64,000 nt of DNA, taken from NCBI GenBank assembly GCA_020429915.1, contig JAGQKV010000013.1:132689-196688 (forward strand). Direction: 5' to 3'. The notes below the pieces were generated by a model. That model was given only the letters and a program-made list of their open reading frames with translations, ran no database searches and had not been told where the DNA came from. A program made the translations under genes and the position numbers. Origin of the DNA: Candidatus Omnitrophota bacterium. Its GTDB lineage: Bacteria; Omnitrophota; Gorgyraeia; Zapsychrales; Zapsychraceae. Below are positions 54,131 through 62,967 of the stretch, piece by piece (position 1 is the first letter of the stretch; each line of letters opens with the position of its first letter).

Positions 54131-55621
54131 ATGATCAATTTTATACTTCGCGGAATCCTTTTCTGTGCCGTGGTGTTTGCGGCGGCACCGGCTTACTGCG
54201 GTCAGCCCGTCGAATCCGTGGTTAAAATCTTCGTGACATCCAACCGGATGGACTTTTACCGACCGTGGCAATCCCACGGCATATCATCCAGTAGCGGTTC
54301 CGGAGCGATTATCTCCGGCAATCGCATTCTCACCAATGCGCACGTCGTCAAGGACCAAACCTTCATTCAGGTCAAGAAACACGGGGATCCCAAGAAATAT
54401 ACCGCCCATGTCCTGGCTATCGGCAACGATTGCGATTTGGCCCTGTTGAAGGTAGAACACGAAAGTTTTTTTGACGGGACCAAGGCGCTTTCGTTCGGTG
54501 GTCTGCCAGAGCTCCAGGATACCGTCACCGTCCTGGGCTATCCCCGCGGCGGAGAAAAACTCTCGATTACTGAGGGGGTGGTTTCGCGCATTGAGGTCAC
54601 GACCTATGCCCAGAGCGCGCGCCAGTTGCTGGCGCTTCAAATCGACGCGGCCATCAATCCCGGCAACAGCGGCGGTCCTGTGTTGCAGGACGGCAAGATC
54701 GTCGGGATCGCCATGCAGGCCTTGAACGCGGGGCAGAACATCGGTTACATGATTCCCGTGCCGATTATTGAGCACTTTTTTGCCGATTTGGAGGATGGTG
54801 CCTTCGACGGGTTCCCGATGGTCGGTATCAATTACATGAATACCGAAAACGGGAATATGCGCGACTATTACGGCATCCCTGAAAATGGCGGTGTGCTGGT
54901 CACGCGGATTCTGCCGTATTCATCCGCGGACGGATTGTTGCTGGAAGGGGACGTTATCCTGGCGATTGATGGCGTCGAGATCGGAGAGGACGGGACTTTT
55001 GATTTTCGCGACAGCGAGCGGTTGGACATGCCGCATCTTATTTCCCGCAAACAGATCGGCGAGGAGATCACCTTCTCGGTGATCCGCAACAAAAAGGCCC
55101 AGGATGTTGTCATTAAAATTACGCCTTTTACGCCGATGGTGCCTTACCCGGAGCAATTCGAAAAGCCGACTTACTACATATTCGGAGGAATGGTCTTTAC
55201 TGTTCTGAGTACCGACTTGCTTCAGTCCTGGGGCAAGGACTGGTGGCAGAAGGCCCCGGTCAACCTGAATTACTGGGTAGTCGGTGACGGACGCCAGAAT
55301 GATGAGAAGGCCAAGGATTTGGTGGTCCTGTTGAACGTCCTCTCCGATGACATTAACGTGGGTTACCACGGTCAGGGGAATGTCATCATTACCAAAGTGA
55401 ACGGTGAGTCGTTCCTGTCGTTTGAAGAATTTGCGAAATTGATTGATAGAAGCAAAAGAAGCAAGCCGTTCACGATAATCGAGACCATTTCCGGGACCCA
55501 GTATATTTTACGCAACGACAATATCGATGCCATCGACCAGGCCATAATCGAGCGCAACAACATTCCGGCCCAGTACTCGGCTGACGTCGCGGCCTGGTTG
55601 CAATCAGCCGGCTCCCAATAA
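54131..55621 (+). CDS. Deg/HtrA-like serine protease with PDZ domains
   Basis: A 496-residue exported trypsin-like protease with signal peptide ending AYCG-Q. The catalytic triad is visible as His in TNAHVV (about 72), Asp in DCDLALL (about 102) and Ser in GNSGGPV (about 178). A PDZ domain follows (GVLVTRILPYSSADGLLLEGDVILAIDG). The extra C-terminal domain of about 150 residues, with a second degenerate PDZ, matches the Deg9/Deg7-like plan more than DegP. It degrades or folds envelope proteins. Directly behind the coiled-coil gene. Confidence 0.9.
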   Translation: MINFILRGILFCAVVFAAAPAYCGQPVESVVKIFVTSNRMDFYRPWQSHGISSSSGSGAIISGNRILTNAHVVKDQTFIQVKKHGDPKKYTAHVLAIGNDCDLALLKVEHESFFDGTKALSFGGLPELQDTVTVLGYPRGGEKLSITEGVVSRIEVTTYAQSARQLLALQIDAAINPGNSGGPVLQDGKIVGIAMQALNAGQNIGYMIPVPIIEHFFADLEDGAFDGFPMVGINYMNTENGNMRDYYGIPENGGVLVTRILPYSSADGLLLEGDVILAIDGVEIGEDGTFDFRDSERLDMPHLISRKQIGEEITFSVIRNKKAQDVVIKITPFTPMVPYPEQFEKPTYYIFGGMVFTVLSTDLLQSWGKDWWQKAPVNLNYWVVGDGRQNDEKAKDLVVLLNVLSDDINVGYHGQGNVIITKVNGESFLSFEEFAKLIDRSKRSKPFTIIETISGTQYILRNDNIDAIDQAIIERNNIPAQYSADVAAWLQSAGSQ

Positions 55622-55634
55622 CCCTCTCCAACTT

Positions 55635-56585
55635 ATGCCGCACCCCATAGACCAACGAATAACCGGTAAGGAGCACTTCATCATCTTTTTTAAAGGAATG
55701 TGCATGGGGGTGGCCGAGATCATACCGGGTATCTCCGGCGGGACCATTGCCTTTCTGCTCGGGATCTATCAGCCGTTCATTCAATCCATCCGTTCGATCA
55801 ACAGTCAATTTGTGAAGCATCTACTCGGATTCCGAATCGGTGATGCGCTGCATACGGTGGCGTGGAAGTTTCTGGCCCTGTTGTTCGCGGGCATGTTGCT
55901 CGCTATTCTGAGCCTGTCACACTTGCTCAGCTGGTTGATCGAAACCCATCCGACGATTATTTTTTCCTTCTTCTTCGGGTTGATCCTGGCCACCGGGCCG
56001 ATCATTGCGCGTATCGTGGACAAGTGGACGCCGGCGAAGGTCCTGGTCTTCCTGGCTTCGGGCGTCGCCACTTTTTTTCTGGTCGGCATGGTCCCGATAA
56101 ATACACCGGACGCGTCCTGGTTTATTCTCTTGTGCGGAGCCGTGGCCATCAGCGCGATGATTCTACCGGGGATATCGGGGTCATTCGTTTTGTTGATTTT
56201 GGGAAAATATCATTTCATCCTGGAGAGCGTGAATCAACGGGACTTTGTTACGATTGGCGTCTTTGTCATCGGGATCACCGTGGGCATTTTGACCTTCGTC
56301 CGTGTGCTGAGTTGGCTGTTCAACAAATTTCATGACATGACGCTGTGCGTGCTGACCGGATTTGTCCTCGGTTCTCTCAACAAGATATGGCCCTGGAAGG
56401 AGACGATTCGCACCATGCCCGGACGCCACGGTGAGCTGATTCCGATTGAGCAGGTGAATCACTGGCCTGAAATCTATAATTTGTATTTCTTTATCGCTTT
56501 GATGGCCATGATTTTGGGTTTCACGCTGGCCATTATTTTCAACCGGTGTCACAAAGACACGTTTCGCGGTCTAAATAACGCTTGA
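55635..56585 (+). CDS. DUF368 undecaprenyl-phosphate translocase family protein
   Basis: A 316-residue membrane protein with about eight helices. The DUF368 signature GVAEIIPGISGGTIAFLLGIY and the repeat MILPGISGSFVLLILGKY are clear. DUF368 (PopT) proteins are reported to return undecaprenyl phosphate across the membrane for peptidoglycan and glycan synthesis. It follows the Deg gene by 13 bp; its stop lies inside the -35 of the amt promoter. Confidence 0.92.
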   Translation: MPHPIDQRITGKEHFIIFFKGMCMGVAEIIPGISGGTIAFLLGIYQPFIQSIRSINSQFVKHLLGFRIGDALHTVAWKFLALLFAGMLLAILSLSHLLSWLIETHPTIIFSFFFGLILATGPIIARIVDKWTPAKVLVFLASGVATFFLVGMVPINTPDASWFILLCGAVAISAMILPGISGSFVLLILGKYHFILESVNQRDFVTIGVFVIGITVGILTFVRVLSWLFNKFHDMTLCVLTGFVLGSLNKIWPWKETIRTMPGRHGELIPIEQVNHWPEIYNLYFFIALMAMILGFTLAIIFNRCHKDTFRGLNNA

Positions 56586-56611
56586 CACTTTGCGATGCCG
56601 GTTGTTAGAAT
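56582..56611 (+). promoter_or_regulatory. Sigma70-type promoter for amt
   Basis: A perfect TTGACA (56582-56587), an 18 bp spacer and TGT-TAGAAT (-10 at 56606-56611). It starts within the end of the DUF368 gene and leaves a leader of about 130 bases before amt. No sigma54-type element was found. Confidence 0.7.
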
Positions 56612-56745
56612 CCGGTAATTCTCAAGACGGCATTGACGTCATCTTGCGAGTACCTTGGAATTCTGGGCAAAGATGTCCTTCTGCAGGCCTTCGTGTATCT
56701 GCGGGAGGATTTTCTTGTTTCTAGTCCATTAAAAAGGAGGGAGAA

Positions 56746-58077
56746 ATGAAGAAGACTGCTTTGACCGCAGTTCTGCTGGGTGTCTTTGTGCACCTGCCCC
56801 GTCTGTGTTTCGCGCAGACAGAATCCGTCCCCGATTCCGGCGTTACCGCCTGGATGCTCACCTCAACCGCATTGGTCCTGCTGATGATTCCCGGACTGGC
56901 CCTGTTTTATGGAGGGTTGGTGCGCACGAAGAACGTGCTGGGAACCATGATGCACAGTTTCGCCGCGATGGCGATCGTCGGCGTGCTGTGGGCCGTGTGC
57001 GGGTACGCCCTTAGCTTCGGGCCCAATACCCTCGGAGGTTGGATCGGATGGGATCCGAATCTGCTGTTTCTCAACGGGCTCGACGATGCCGTGGCGGACG
57101 GTGGAATTCCCGAGTATGTGTTCGCCATGTTTCAGGGCAAGTTTGCCATCATCACCCCTGCTTTGATCGCCGGCGCCTTTGCCGAACGCGTCAAATTCAA
57201 AAGTTACTGCCTGTTTATCGTTTTGTGGGTGTTGCTTGTTTATTGTCCGCTCTGTCACTGGGTGTGGATGGAGGAAGGGTTTTTGTTCAACATGGGGGCC
57301 AACGGAGCGATTGATTTCGCCGGCGGGACGGTTGTGCACATTTCGTCCGGGATCAGCGCGCTGGTCATTGCCTTATATATCGGGGCCCGTCGCGGATACC
57401 CGCGTTCGGCGATGCATCCCAACAATCTGGTCCTGACGCTATTGGGGGCCGGATTGCTGTGGGTGGGTTGGTTTGGATTCAACGCTGGCAGCTCCGTCAG
57501 CAGCGGATTGGATACCGCGCGGGCTTTAACCGCCACGCAGGTGGCCGGCGCTTCGGGGGCGCTGATGTGGATGATCATTGAAGGACTGCGTCACGGCAAA
57601 GTGACCAGTCTCGGGCTGGCTAGTGGGATACTGGCGGGTCTGGTTGTAATTACACCCGCGGCCGGTGTCGTCAAGGTGCCCGGGGCGATCATGCTGGGAT
57701 TTATCGCATCGGTCGTGTCTTACTTCGCCATTCAACTCAAAACCAAGTTCGGTTATGACGATACCCTCGACGTTTTCGGCATTCACGGAGTGGCGGGTAT
57801 CGTCGGCGCGATTGGATTGACGTTCTTTATCCGTGATGAATGGATGCGGGAAGCGGTGGCCGCTTCGCCCGACGGTGTCTGGGGCGTAGGGCAACAGCTG
57901 GGGGTTCAGCTGGCCGCAACCGGCATCACGATCGTCTATGCGGTGGTGGTCACGTTTATTATCACCCTCGTGATCGACAAGCTGTGCGGGTTCCGGGTAA
58001 CGGAGAGATCGGAAATGAGCGGTCTCGACCAAGCCTGTCACGGAGAGCACGGCTATGGTCTGCTTAATTTGAATTAA
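56746..58077 (+). CDS. amt: Ammonium transporter
   Basis: A 443-residue Amt/Mep/Rh channel with a signal-like first segment and eleven helices. Conserved stretches include GLALFYGGLVRTKNVLGTMMHSF, FAIITPALIAGAFAERVKF, FAGGTVVHISSG and DVFGIHGVAGIVGA (channel His residues). It takes up ammonium. A strong ribosome site AAGGAGG precedes ATG 56746. The PII gene follows 33 bp downstream, the usual regulatory pair. Confidence 0.96.
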   Translation: MKKTALTAVLLGVFVHLPRLCFAQTESVPDSGVTAWMLTSTALVLLMIPGLALFYGGLVRTKNVLGTMMHSFAAMAIVGVLWAVCGYALSFGPNTLGGWIGWDPNLLFLNGLDDAVADGGIPEYVFAMFQGKFAIITPALIAGAFAERVKFKSYCLFIVLWVLLVYCPLCHWVWMEEGFLFNMGANGAIDFAGGTVVHISSGISALVIALYIGARRGYPRSAMHPNNLVLTLLGAGLLWVGWFGFNAGSSVSSGLDTARALTATQVAGASGALMWMIIEGLRHGKVTSLGLASGILAGLVVITPAAGVVKVPGAIMLGFIASVVSYFAIQLKTKFGYDDTLDVFGIHGVAGIVGAIGLTFFIRDEWMREAVAASPDGVWGVGQQLGVQLAATGITIVYAVVVTFIITLVIDKLCGFRVTERSEMSGLDQACHGEHGYGLLNLN

Positions 58078-58110
58078 CGGACTTGATGACGAATGTGAGG
58101 AGGAGTCATT

Positions 58111-58452
58111 ATGAAAATGATCACCGCGATAATCCAGCCTGATAAGCTGGATGAAGTATCCGAAGCCTTGATAAAAAAAGATATTACCCGCATAACCGTC
58201 GGCAGGGTGACCGGTCACGGCCAAAAGGTGGAGGAAGATCTCTACCGGGGGCAGGAGGTCGGGATCGATTTGTCTCCCAAGATCCGCATCGACATTGCCT
58301 GCAATGACGATTACGTTGAAGAAATTTGCCAGATTATTATGGCGACGGCTCGCCATGAAGGAGGCAAGCTGGGAGATGGTAAGATCTTCATCTCTTCGTT
58401 GGAAGACTGTATCCGGATTCGAACCGGTGAGCGCGGGTCCCCGGCCATATAA
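58111..58452 (+). CDS. glnK: PII nitrogen regulatory protein without Tyr51
   Basis: A 113-residue PII signal protein. The start KMITAIIQPDKLDEV, the T-loop region and the C-terminal GDGKIFISSLEDCIRIRTGERG match GlnB/GlnK. In the T-loop the usual RGAEY is RGQEV, so the uridylylated Tyr51 is absent; Tyr46 (LYRG) remains. It should bind ATP/ADP/2-oxoglutarate and gate Amt, but is not expected to be uridylylated. GGAGGAG precedes ATG 58111. Confidence 0.95.
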   Translation: MKMITAIIQPDKLDEVSEALIKKDITRITVGRVTGHGQKVEEDLYRGQEVGIDLSPKIRIDIACNDDYVEEICQIIMATARHEGGKLGDGKIFISSLEDCIRIRTGERGSPAI

Positions 58453-58507
58453 CGGCTAAGGCGAAGGCGCCCGACTTGTGACCGTTCAAGGATTATTGGG
58501 ATCGTGA

Positions 58508-58536
58508 TTGAGGGGGGGGCTCGGATGACGTATAAT
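58508..58536 (+). promoter_or_regulatory. Sigma70-type promoter for crcB
   Basis: TTGAGG (58508-58513), a 17 bp spacer and TATAAT (58531-58536), 24 bp before ATG 58561. Confidence 0.65.
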
Positions 58537-58560
58537 TAACGGCATGCGGAGTGCAACCTG

Positions 58561-58932
58561 ATGCTAAATGCCATAATTGTGGGAGCGGGCGGATTTGTGG
58601 GGTCCGTCCTCAGATACCTGGTCGGAATCGGGGTCAATCGCCTGACCGGCCATCATATCTTTCCAGTGGCCACCCTTACGGTCAATGTCGTGGGGTGTTT
58701 TGTCATCGGCGCACTGGGCGGATATATGTTGACCCGGGATTTGCTCGGAGATCAGGCGCGCCTTTTTGTGATGGTCGGAGTCTTGGGCGGGTTTACCACC
58801 TTTAGTACATTCGGCAATGAGACCGTGCACTTGGTCAAGTCGTCCCAGCCGGGGTCAGCCCTGCTCTATGTTGTCCTCCACCTGGTTCTGGGCCTGGGGG
58901 CGGCATGGTGGGGGCATCACCTGGTCAAATAG
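58561..58932 (+). CDS. crcB: Fluoride ion channel CrcB/Fluc
   Basis: A 123-residue four-helix membrane protein that exports fluoride as a dual-topology dimer. GGFVGSVLRYLVG, FPVATLTVNVVGCFVIGALGGY and GGFTTFSTFGNETVHL are diagnostic. No fluoride riboswitch could be seen upstream; the gene has its own promoter. Confidence 0.95.
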   Translation: MLNAIIVGAGGFVGSVLRYLVGIGVNRLTGHHIFPVATLTVNVVGCFVIGALGGYMLTRDLLGDQARLFVMVGVLGGFTTFSTFGNETVHLVKSSQPGSALLYVVLHLVLGLGAAWWGHHLVK

Positions 58933-59053
58933 TCGGATAATTGCGCCCGGAGGGCCTTAAGCCGATAGTAGATCGCCGAAAAGTTTTGCTATTGTTGTAA
59001 GTATATGTATGTCATATGTTTAAGATGATATCGGTGGTCGCGGATCGATAACA

Positions 59054-59083
59054 TTTAAAATAAAGCTGAATCTGTGTTATACT
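59054..59083 (+). promoter_or_regulatory. Extended -10 promoter, possibly giving a leaderless mRNA
   Basis: TGT-TATACT (-10 at 59078-59083) with a weak TTTAAA at 59054-59059 (18 bp spacer). The expected +1 is next to GTG 59091. Confidence 0.5.
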
Positions 59084-59090
59084 TGAAAAC

Positions 59091-59537
59091 GTGAAGTTAT
59101 CTGCCTCCAAATTATTTATACATTCCTTTATGGCGATATTGTGGCTTGCGGTTCTGTCCCCATCCATTCCCTCCGCGTTCGCACAATCCGAAGTCCCATT
59201 GTATATCAAATACCGCTATGAAAAACAGACCGGCCGGAAGTGGTATGATGCCAGTCCCGAAAGGCAACGCGAATTCATCCAGGAAATTAAGGAGCAGCGT
59301 GACAAGGAGCGGGTTCTGAAGGAGCGGAAAGAAATACAGAGGGATATCATCGAGGCTGACAAGGAACGCGTTAAACAGGCGCGCGACATGCGTATCGAAA
59401 TGCGTAAACAAGCGCGACTCATCAGAAAGGCAAATGAGGAGCGCGCTGTGCTACTACGTAAGGAACGACTCAAAATGAAGAAGGAAGCCTTGTCCCGCAA
59501 GATGGACATGCGGCGTCTGCATTCGGAAACGCGCTAG
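59091..59537 (+). CDS. Secreted charged coiled-coil protein
   Basis: A 148-residue protein with a signal peptide ending SAFA-Q and a mature part of about 115 residues made almost entirely of Arg, Lys, Glu, Met and Leu in helical repeats. The family is not recognised; a small periplasmic coiled-coil chaperone or scaffold is possible. The GTG start at 59091 lies about 7 bp behind the -10, so translation may be leaderless; ATG 59130 would shorten the signal peptide. Confidence 0.7.
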   Translation: MKLSASKLFIHSFMAILWLAVLSPSIPSAFAQSEVPLYIKYRYEKQTGRKWYDASPERQREFIQEIKEQRDKERVLKERKEIQRDIIEADKERVKQARDMRIEMRKQARLIRKANEERAVLLRKERLKMKKEALSRKMDMRRLHSETR

Positions 59538-59642
59538 AGACGTCACCTCTAAGATTCTTTCCCAGAGTTACATTCCTCAATTTGTAGAGTTAATCGGTCG
59601 GATTGTCAAATGCAACTGCCAAAACAATGACATTTAGGTCTG

Positions 59643-61025
59643 GTGGCTATCATCTTTGATGTCGTGGACATAAGTGATCTTCTCTCCCAGTTAAGCGGTA
59701 TGGTATGGGGCCTGCCGCTAATGATTGTCCTCGTGGGGACGGGTCTCTATCTCTCAATTCGCCTGTCGGGCATACAGCTGCGCGGATTCTCGCACGCCGT
59801 CAGCGTGCTGCGCGGTGCATACGATGACCCGCGGGATCCGGGGGAAATCAGTCACTTCCGTGCGTTAAGCACTGCGTTGTCCGCCACGATCGGAACTGGG
59901 AACATCGTTGGAGTGGCCGCGGCCATTCTGACCGGCGGTCCGGGGGCCGTGTTTTGGATGTGGATTACAGCCTGCGTGGGTATGGCAACCAAATTCACGT
60001 CATGTACCTTGGCGGTGCATTTTCGCAAAATAGATGATCAGGGTGAGGCCCACGGCGGGCCGATGCACTATATCGAGCTTGGGATGGGGCGATCCTACCG
60101 GTGGCTGGCCGTGTGTTTTGCAAGTTTCACGGCCTTGGCCAGCTTCGGGATCGGGAATATGTTTCAGATCAGCAGCATGACCTCAGCCGTCAGTCAGCTG
60201 ATTTACGGAGATGGCGCAACGGTTGCGCTGGGGTTGCGCTGGACGGTCGGCATCGTGGCTGCAGGGCTGGTCGCCGCTGTTATTCTCGGCGGTATTAAAC
60301 GCATCGCGCGGGTGGCGGCATTCCTGGTGCCGGGCATGTGCCTTTTCTACGTTCTGACCGGGGCGGTCATACTGATTCGTAACGCCGAATTAATCGGTCC
60401 TGGCCTGGGATTGATATTTTATGACGCCTTTCACGCGCCGGAGTCGGTGGCCGGCGGATTGATCGGCGGCGTCATCCGTTCCGGTGTCGCGCGCGGACTG
60501 TTTTCGAATGAAGCGGGCCTCGGGTCGGCGGCTATGGCACACGGCGCCGCGCAGACCAAGGAGCCGGTCCGCGAGGGGTTGGTCGCTATGCTCGGCCCCT
60601 TCATTGATACGATTATCGTTTGCAGCATTACGGCGCTGGTTATTATCTGCACAGGGGCGTACGAAACGGTTACGTCGAAGGGACAGCTGACCGCCGCCGC
60701 ATTTGAGATGGGAATTGGTGGAACAGGCCGGCTGGTGGCGGTGGGGATCCTTTTATTTGCCTTCTCCACGTTAATCGCGTGGTCCTATTACGGGGATCGG
60801 GCGGTGGATTTCCTGTTTGGGAAAAAAGCCGTAACGCCGTACCGCTGGATTTATGTGGCCTTCGTGCTGATCGGGGCCTTGCGTCCCCTTGATGATGTGA
60901 TCAATTTCTGCGACGCGATGAACGGTTTGATGGCGGTACCTAATCTGATCGCGTTGTTGGTCCTGTCTCCGGTTGTCGCCGGATTGAGCAGGGAGTATTT
61001 CCGCAAGTCTTCCGCGAGCGCTTAA
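59643..61025 (+). CDS. Alanine/glycine:cation symporter (AGCS family)
   Basis: A 460-residue membrane protein with about eleven helices. AGCS hallmarks are LSATIGTGNIVGVAAAILTGGPGAVFWMW, the HGGPMHYIELG loop and GLFSNEAGLGSAAMAHGAA. It imports alanine or glycine with sodium or protons. GTG 59643 is the start at hand; no ATG precedes the first helix. Confidence 0.95.
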   Translation: MAIIFDVVDISDLLSQLSGMVWGLPLMIVLVGTGLYLSIRLSGIQLRGFSHAVSVLRGAYDDPRDPGEISHFRALSTALSATIGTGNIVGVAAAILTGGPGAVFWMWITACVGMATKFTSCTLAVHFRKIDDQGEAHGGPMHYIELGMGRSYRWLAVCFASFTALASFGIGNMFQISSMTSAVSQLIYGDGATVALGLRWTVGIVAAGLVAAVILGGIKRIARVAAFLVPGMCLFYVLTGAVILIRNAELIGPGLGLIFYDAFHAPESVAGGLIGGVIRSGVARGLFSNEAGLGSAAMAHGAAQTKEPVREGLVAMLGPFIDTIIVCSITALVIICTGAYETVTSKGQLTAAAFEMGIGGTGRLVAVGILLFAFSTLIAWSYYGDRAVDFLFGKKAVTPYRWIYVAFVLIGALRPLDDVINFCDAMNGLMAVPNLIALLVLSPVVAGLSREYFRKSSASA

Positions 61026-61073
61026 GCGGCGGAAAACCCTTGTCAAGTCACGGCCCGTCGATATAATTGGGGG

Positions 61074-61751
61074 ATGCCGACTACGCCTTTATATGTAGAT
61101 GCCGTCATTTTTGATATGGACGGAGTGATCACCCATACGATGCCGGACCATCACCGGGCTTGGCGTGAAGTGCTGGCGGCCTATGATATCCGGGTAACGC
61201 ACCACGATATCTATTCCCGGGAAGGTCAGCCCGGGGACGAAGCCCTCGTTGAGATCTACCAAAAGTACAATGTCAGTTACGCCCCGGAGGATATCGCCCG
61301 GGTCCTTGCCGAGAAAGAGGCGCATTTTAAGGAAAATGTGCGGCAACGTTTTGTGCGCGGCACGCGGACATTTCTGAAAAAGCTCCACCGGGACGGATTC
61401 CGTCTGGCCTTGGTGACGGGCACTGCCAGACACGAGCTGCAGATGATTTTGCCGGCCCGGTTGGCCGGACTGTTCGACGTCATCATTACCGGTGACGACG
61501 TTCGGCGCGGCAAACCTGATCCGGAGCCGTTTGTGCGCGCCTTGCGCAGACTCGGACTTCCCGCCGATGAAGCGATCGTGATCGAAAACGCGCCTTACGG
61601 CATTCGGGCGGCCAAGGCGGCCGGGCTGCGCTGCTTTGCCTTGGAGACCTCCTTGTCCCGCGAATATCTGGAAGAGGCCGACGAGGTCTTTGCCACTATT
61701 AATGACTTAACCCGAAAGATTCAATTCAGCCGTTGCCATGAAAAGCCGTAG
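61074..61751 (+). CDS. HAD-family hydrolase, beta-phosphoglucomutase-like
   Basis: A 225-residue HAD enzyme with motif I FDMDGVITHT, a helical cap (PDHHRAWREVLAAYDI), motif II LVTGTA, motif III GKPDPEPF and motif IV IENAPYGIRAAKAAG. It belongs with beta-phosphoglucomutase and similar sugar phosphatases. It overlaps the NAD kinase gene by 14 bases. Confidence 0.9.
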   Translation: MPTTPLYVDAVIFDMDGVITHTMPDHHRAWREVLAAYDIRVTHHDIYSREGQPGDEALVEIYQKYNVSYAPEDIARVLAEKEAHFKENVRQRFVRGTRTFLKKLHRDGFRLALVTGTARHELQMILPARLAGLFDVIITGDDVRRGKPDPEPFVRALRRLGLPADEAIVIENAPYGIRAAKAAGLRCFALETSLSREYLEEADEVFATINDLTRKIQFSRCHEKP

Positions 61752-62601
61752 AATCTTACTGTTATATAAGAAAACGGTGTATTCGCGTTACAAGAACCAG
61801 CACGTTATGAACTCTTCCGTTGATCCTCGTTTGCTGAAGGATCAGTTGCGGCGCCTCCAAAATGCCCACGATGAGCACACGGCGACCTTAAAATATGTCA
61901 AGGAAGCCCTGCGGCAAAGGGGATTGTCCTTCGACGAGTATTACCGCGGCGGTAAAATACCATTTGCCGACTACGATATTATCATCTCCGTTGGCGGGGA
62001 TGGGACCTTCCTTAAGGCGGCCGCCGGAACCACTCGCCAGTTGCTCATCGGCGTGAATTCCGCGCCGTCCACCAGTGTCGGGCGCCTGTGCGTCACGCGG
62101 CAGGAGACGTTTGCCTCGATCGTCGATCGGCTGCTGGATAACGACATTCAGGAAGTCTGCTGGCAGAGACTGGCGTTGACGGTATGCGGCCAGCCGGTCT
62201 GCGAGGTAATGAACGACGTATTGTTCGCGCACGAGAACCCGGCGGTCATCAGCCGTTACCTGCTCACGGTGGGGGGGGAGATTGAGGAGCAACGCAGTTC
62301 CGGCGTATGGGCCGCTACCGCAATCGGCAGCACCGGGGCCATCGGATCAGCCGGCGGGGCCGCCCTTGAACCCGAGTCGTCTGATATCCAGTACCTGCCG
62401 CGTGAATTATATTCCGTTTTCGGAAGGCTGTATCAGCTGCGCGGCGGTGTTCTCGGTTCCCGGCAAAAGCTGGTCCTGCATTCGTTGATGCCGAAGGGAA
62501 GGCTATTCGTCGACGGCGGGAATCAGACGTTGTCGTTGACTTACGGGCAAAGTTGCGAAATCACCCGGTCACGAAATCCGATCCGGACACTTAAGCCATG
62601 A
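61738..62601 (+). CDS. NAD(+)/NADH kinase family protein
   Basis: A 287-residue protein. The NAD-kinase motif SVGGDGTFLKAAAG and the later VMNDVLFAHENPAVISRY are clear, as is SSGVWAATAIGSTGAIGSAGG. The N-terminal region (YKKTVYSRYKN) and the larger size resemble the plant NADK3-type branch more than the classical PpnK. It makes NADP. Start at 61738 is inside the HAD gene; CbiX begins on its stop (ATGA). Confidence 0.88.
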   Translation: MKSRRILLLYKKTVYSRYKNQHVMNSSVDPRLLKDQLRRLQNAHDEHTATLKYVKEALRQRGLSFDEYYRGGKIPFADYDIIISVGGDGTFLKAAAGTTRQLLIGVNSAPSTSVGRLCVTRQETFASIVDRLLDNDIQEVCWQRLALTVCGQPVCEVMNDVLFAHENPAVISRYLLTVGGEIEEQRSSGVWAATAIGSTGAIGSAGGAALEPESSDIQYLPRELYSVFGRLYQLRGGVLGSRQKLVLHSLMPKGRLFVDGGNQTLSLTYGQSCEITRSRNPIRTLKP

Positions 62602-62960
62602 AAAAAGCAGTCCTTATTATCTCGCACGGCAGCCGCTCCCCCAAGACAAAAGAAGAGGTGCAGGCGCTTATCGAGAGTTTGCGCCGGTCGCGTCCGGACC
62701 TCATTTTTGAACTCGGCTTTCTGGAGTTGGAAGAACCCAGTATCCCGCAGGGCGTGGATTTGTGCGTTCGGCGAGGCGCCTCCGAAGTCGCGGTCATCCT
62801 TAACTTTCTGAATTCCGGGCGTCACGTGGACGAAGATATTCCGGAAATTGTCGCCGGATGCCGAACCCGGCATCCGGATGTGCCGATTCATGTTAGTCCG
62901 CCTGTGGGACAGCATCCGCGCATCGTCGAGTTATTTCAAGATCTGATCGAATCCTCCTGA
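62598..62960 (+). CDS. CbiX/SirB-type chelatase
   Basis: A 120-residue single-domain chelatase. IISHGSRSPKTKEEV carries the N-terminal His, and FLNSGRHVDEDIPEIV the second metal His. Such proteins insert cobalt or iron into sirohydrochlorin. No other tetrapyrrole gene is in the window, but the B12-type radical SAM protein at 17969 would need cobalamin. Four-base overlap with the NAD kinase gene. Confidence 0.9.
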   Translation: MKKAVLIISHGSRSPKTKEEVQALIESLRRSRPDLIFELGFLELEEPSIPQGVDLCVRRGASEVAVILNFLNSGRHVDEDIPEIVAGCRTRHPDVPIHVSPPVGQHPRIVELFQDLIESS

Positions 62961-62967
62961 GTCATCT

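Noticed and set aside
56586-56745. Sigma54 promoter before amt
   Set aside because: No TGGCAC-N5-TTGC-type element; a sigma70-type promoter explains the gene.
58453-58560. Fluoride riboswitch before crcB
   Set aside because: The conserved riboswitch core could not be found; the region instead has an ordinary promoter close to the start codon.
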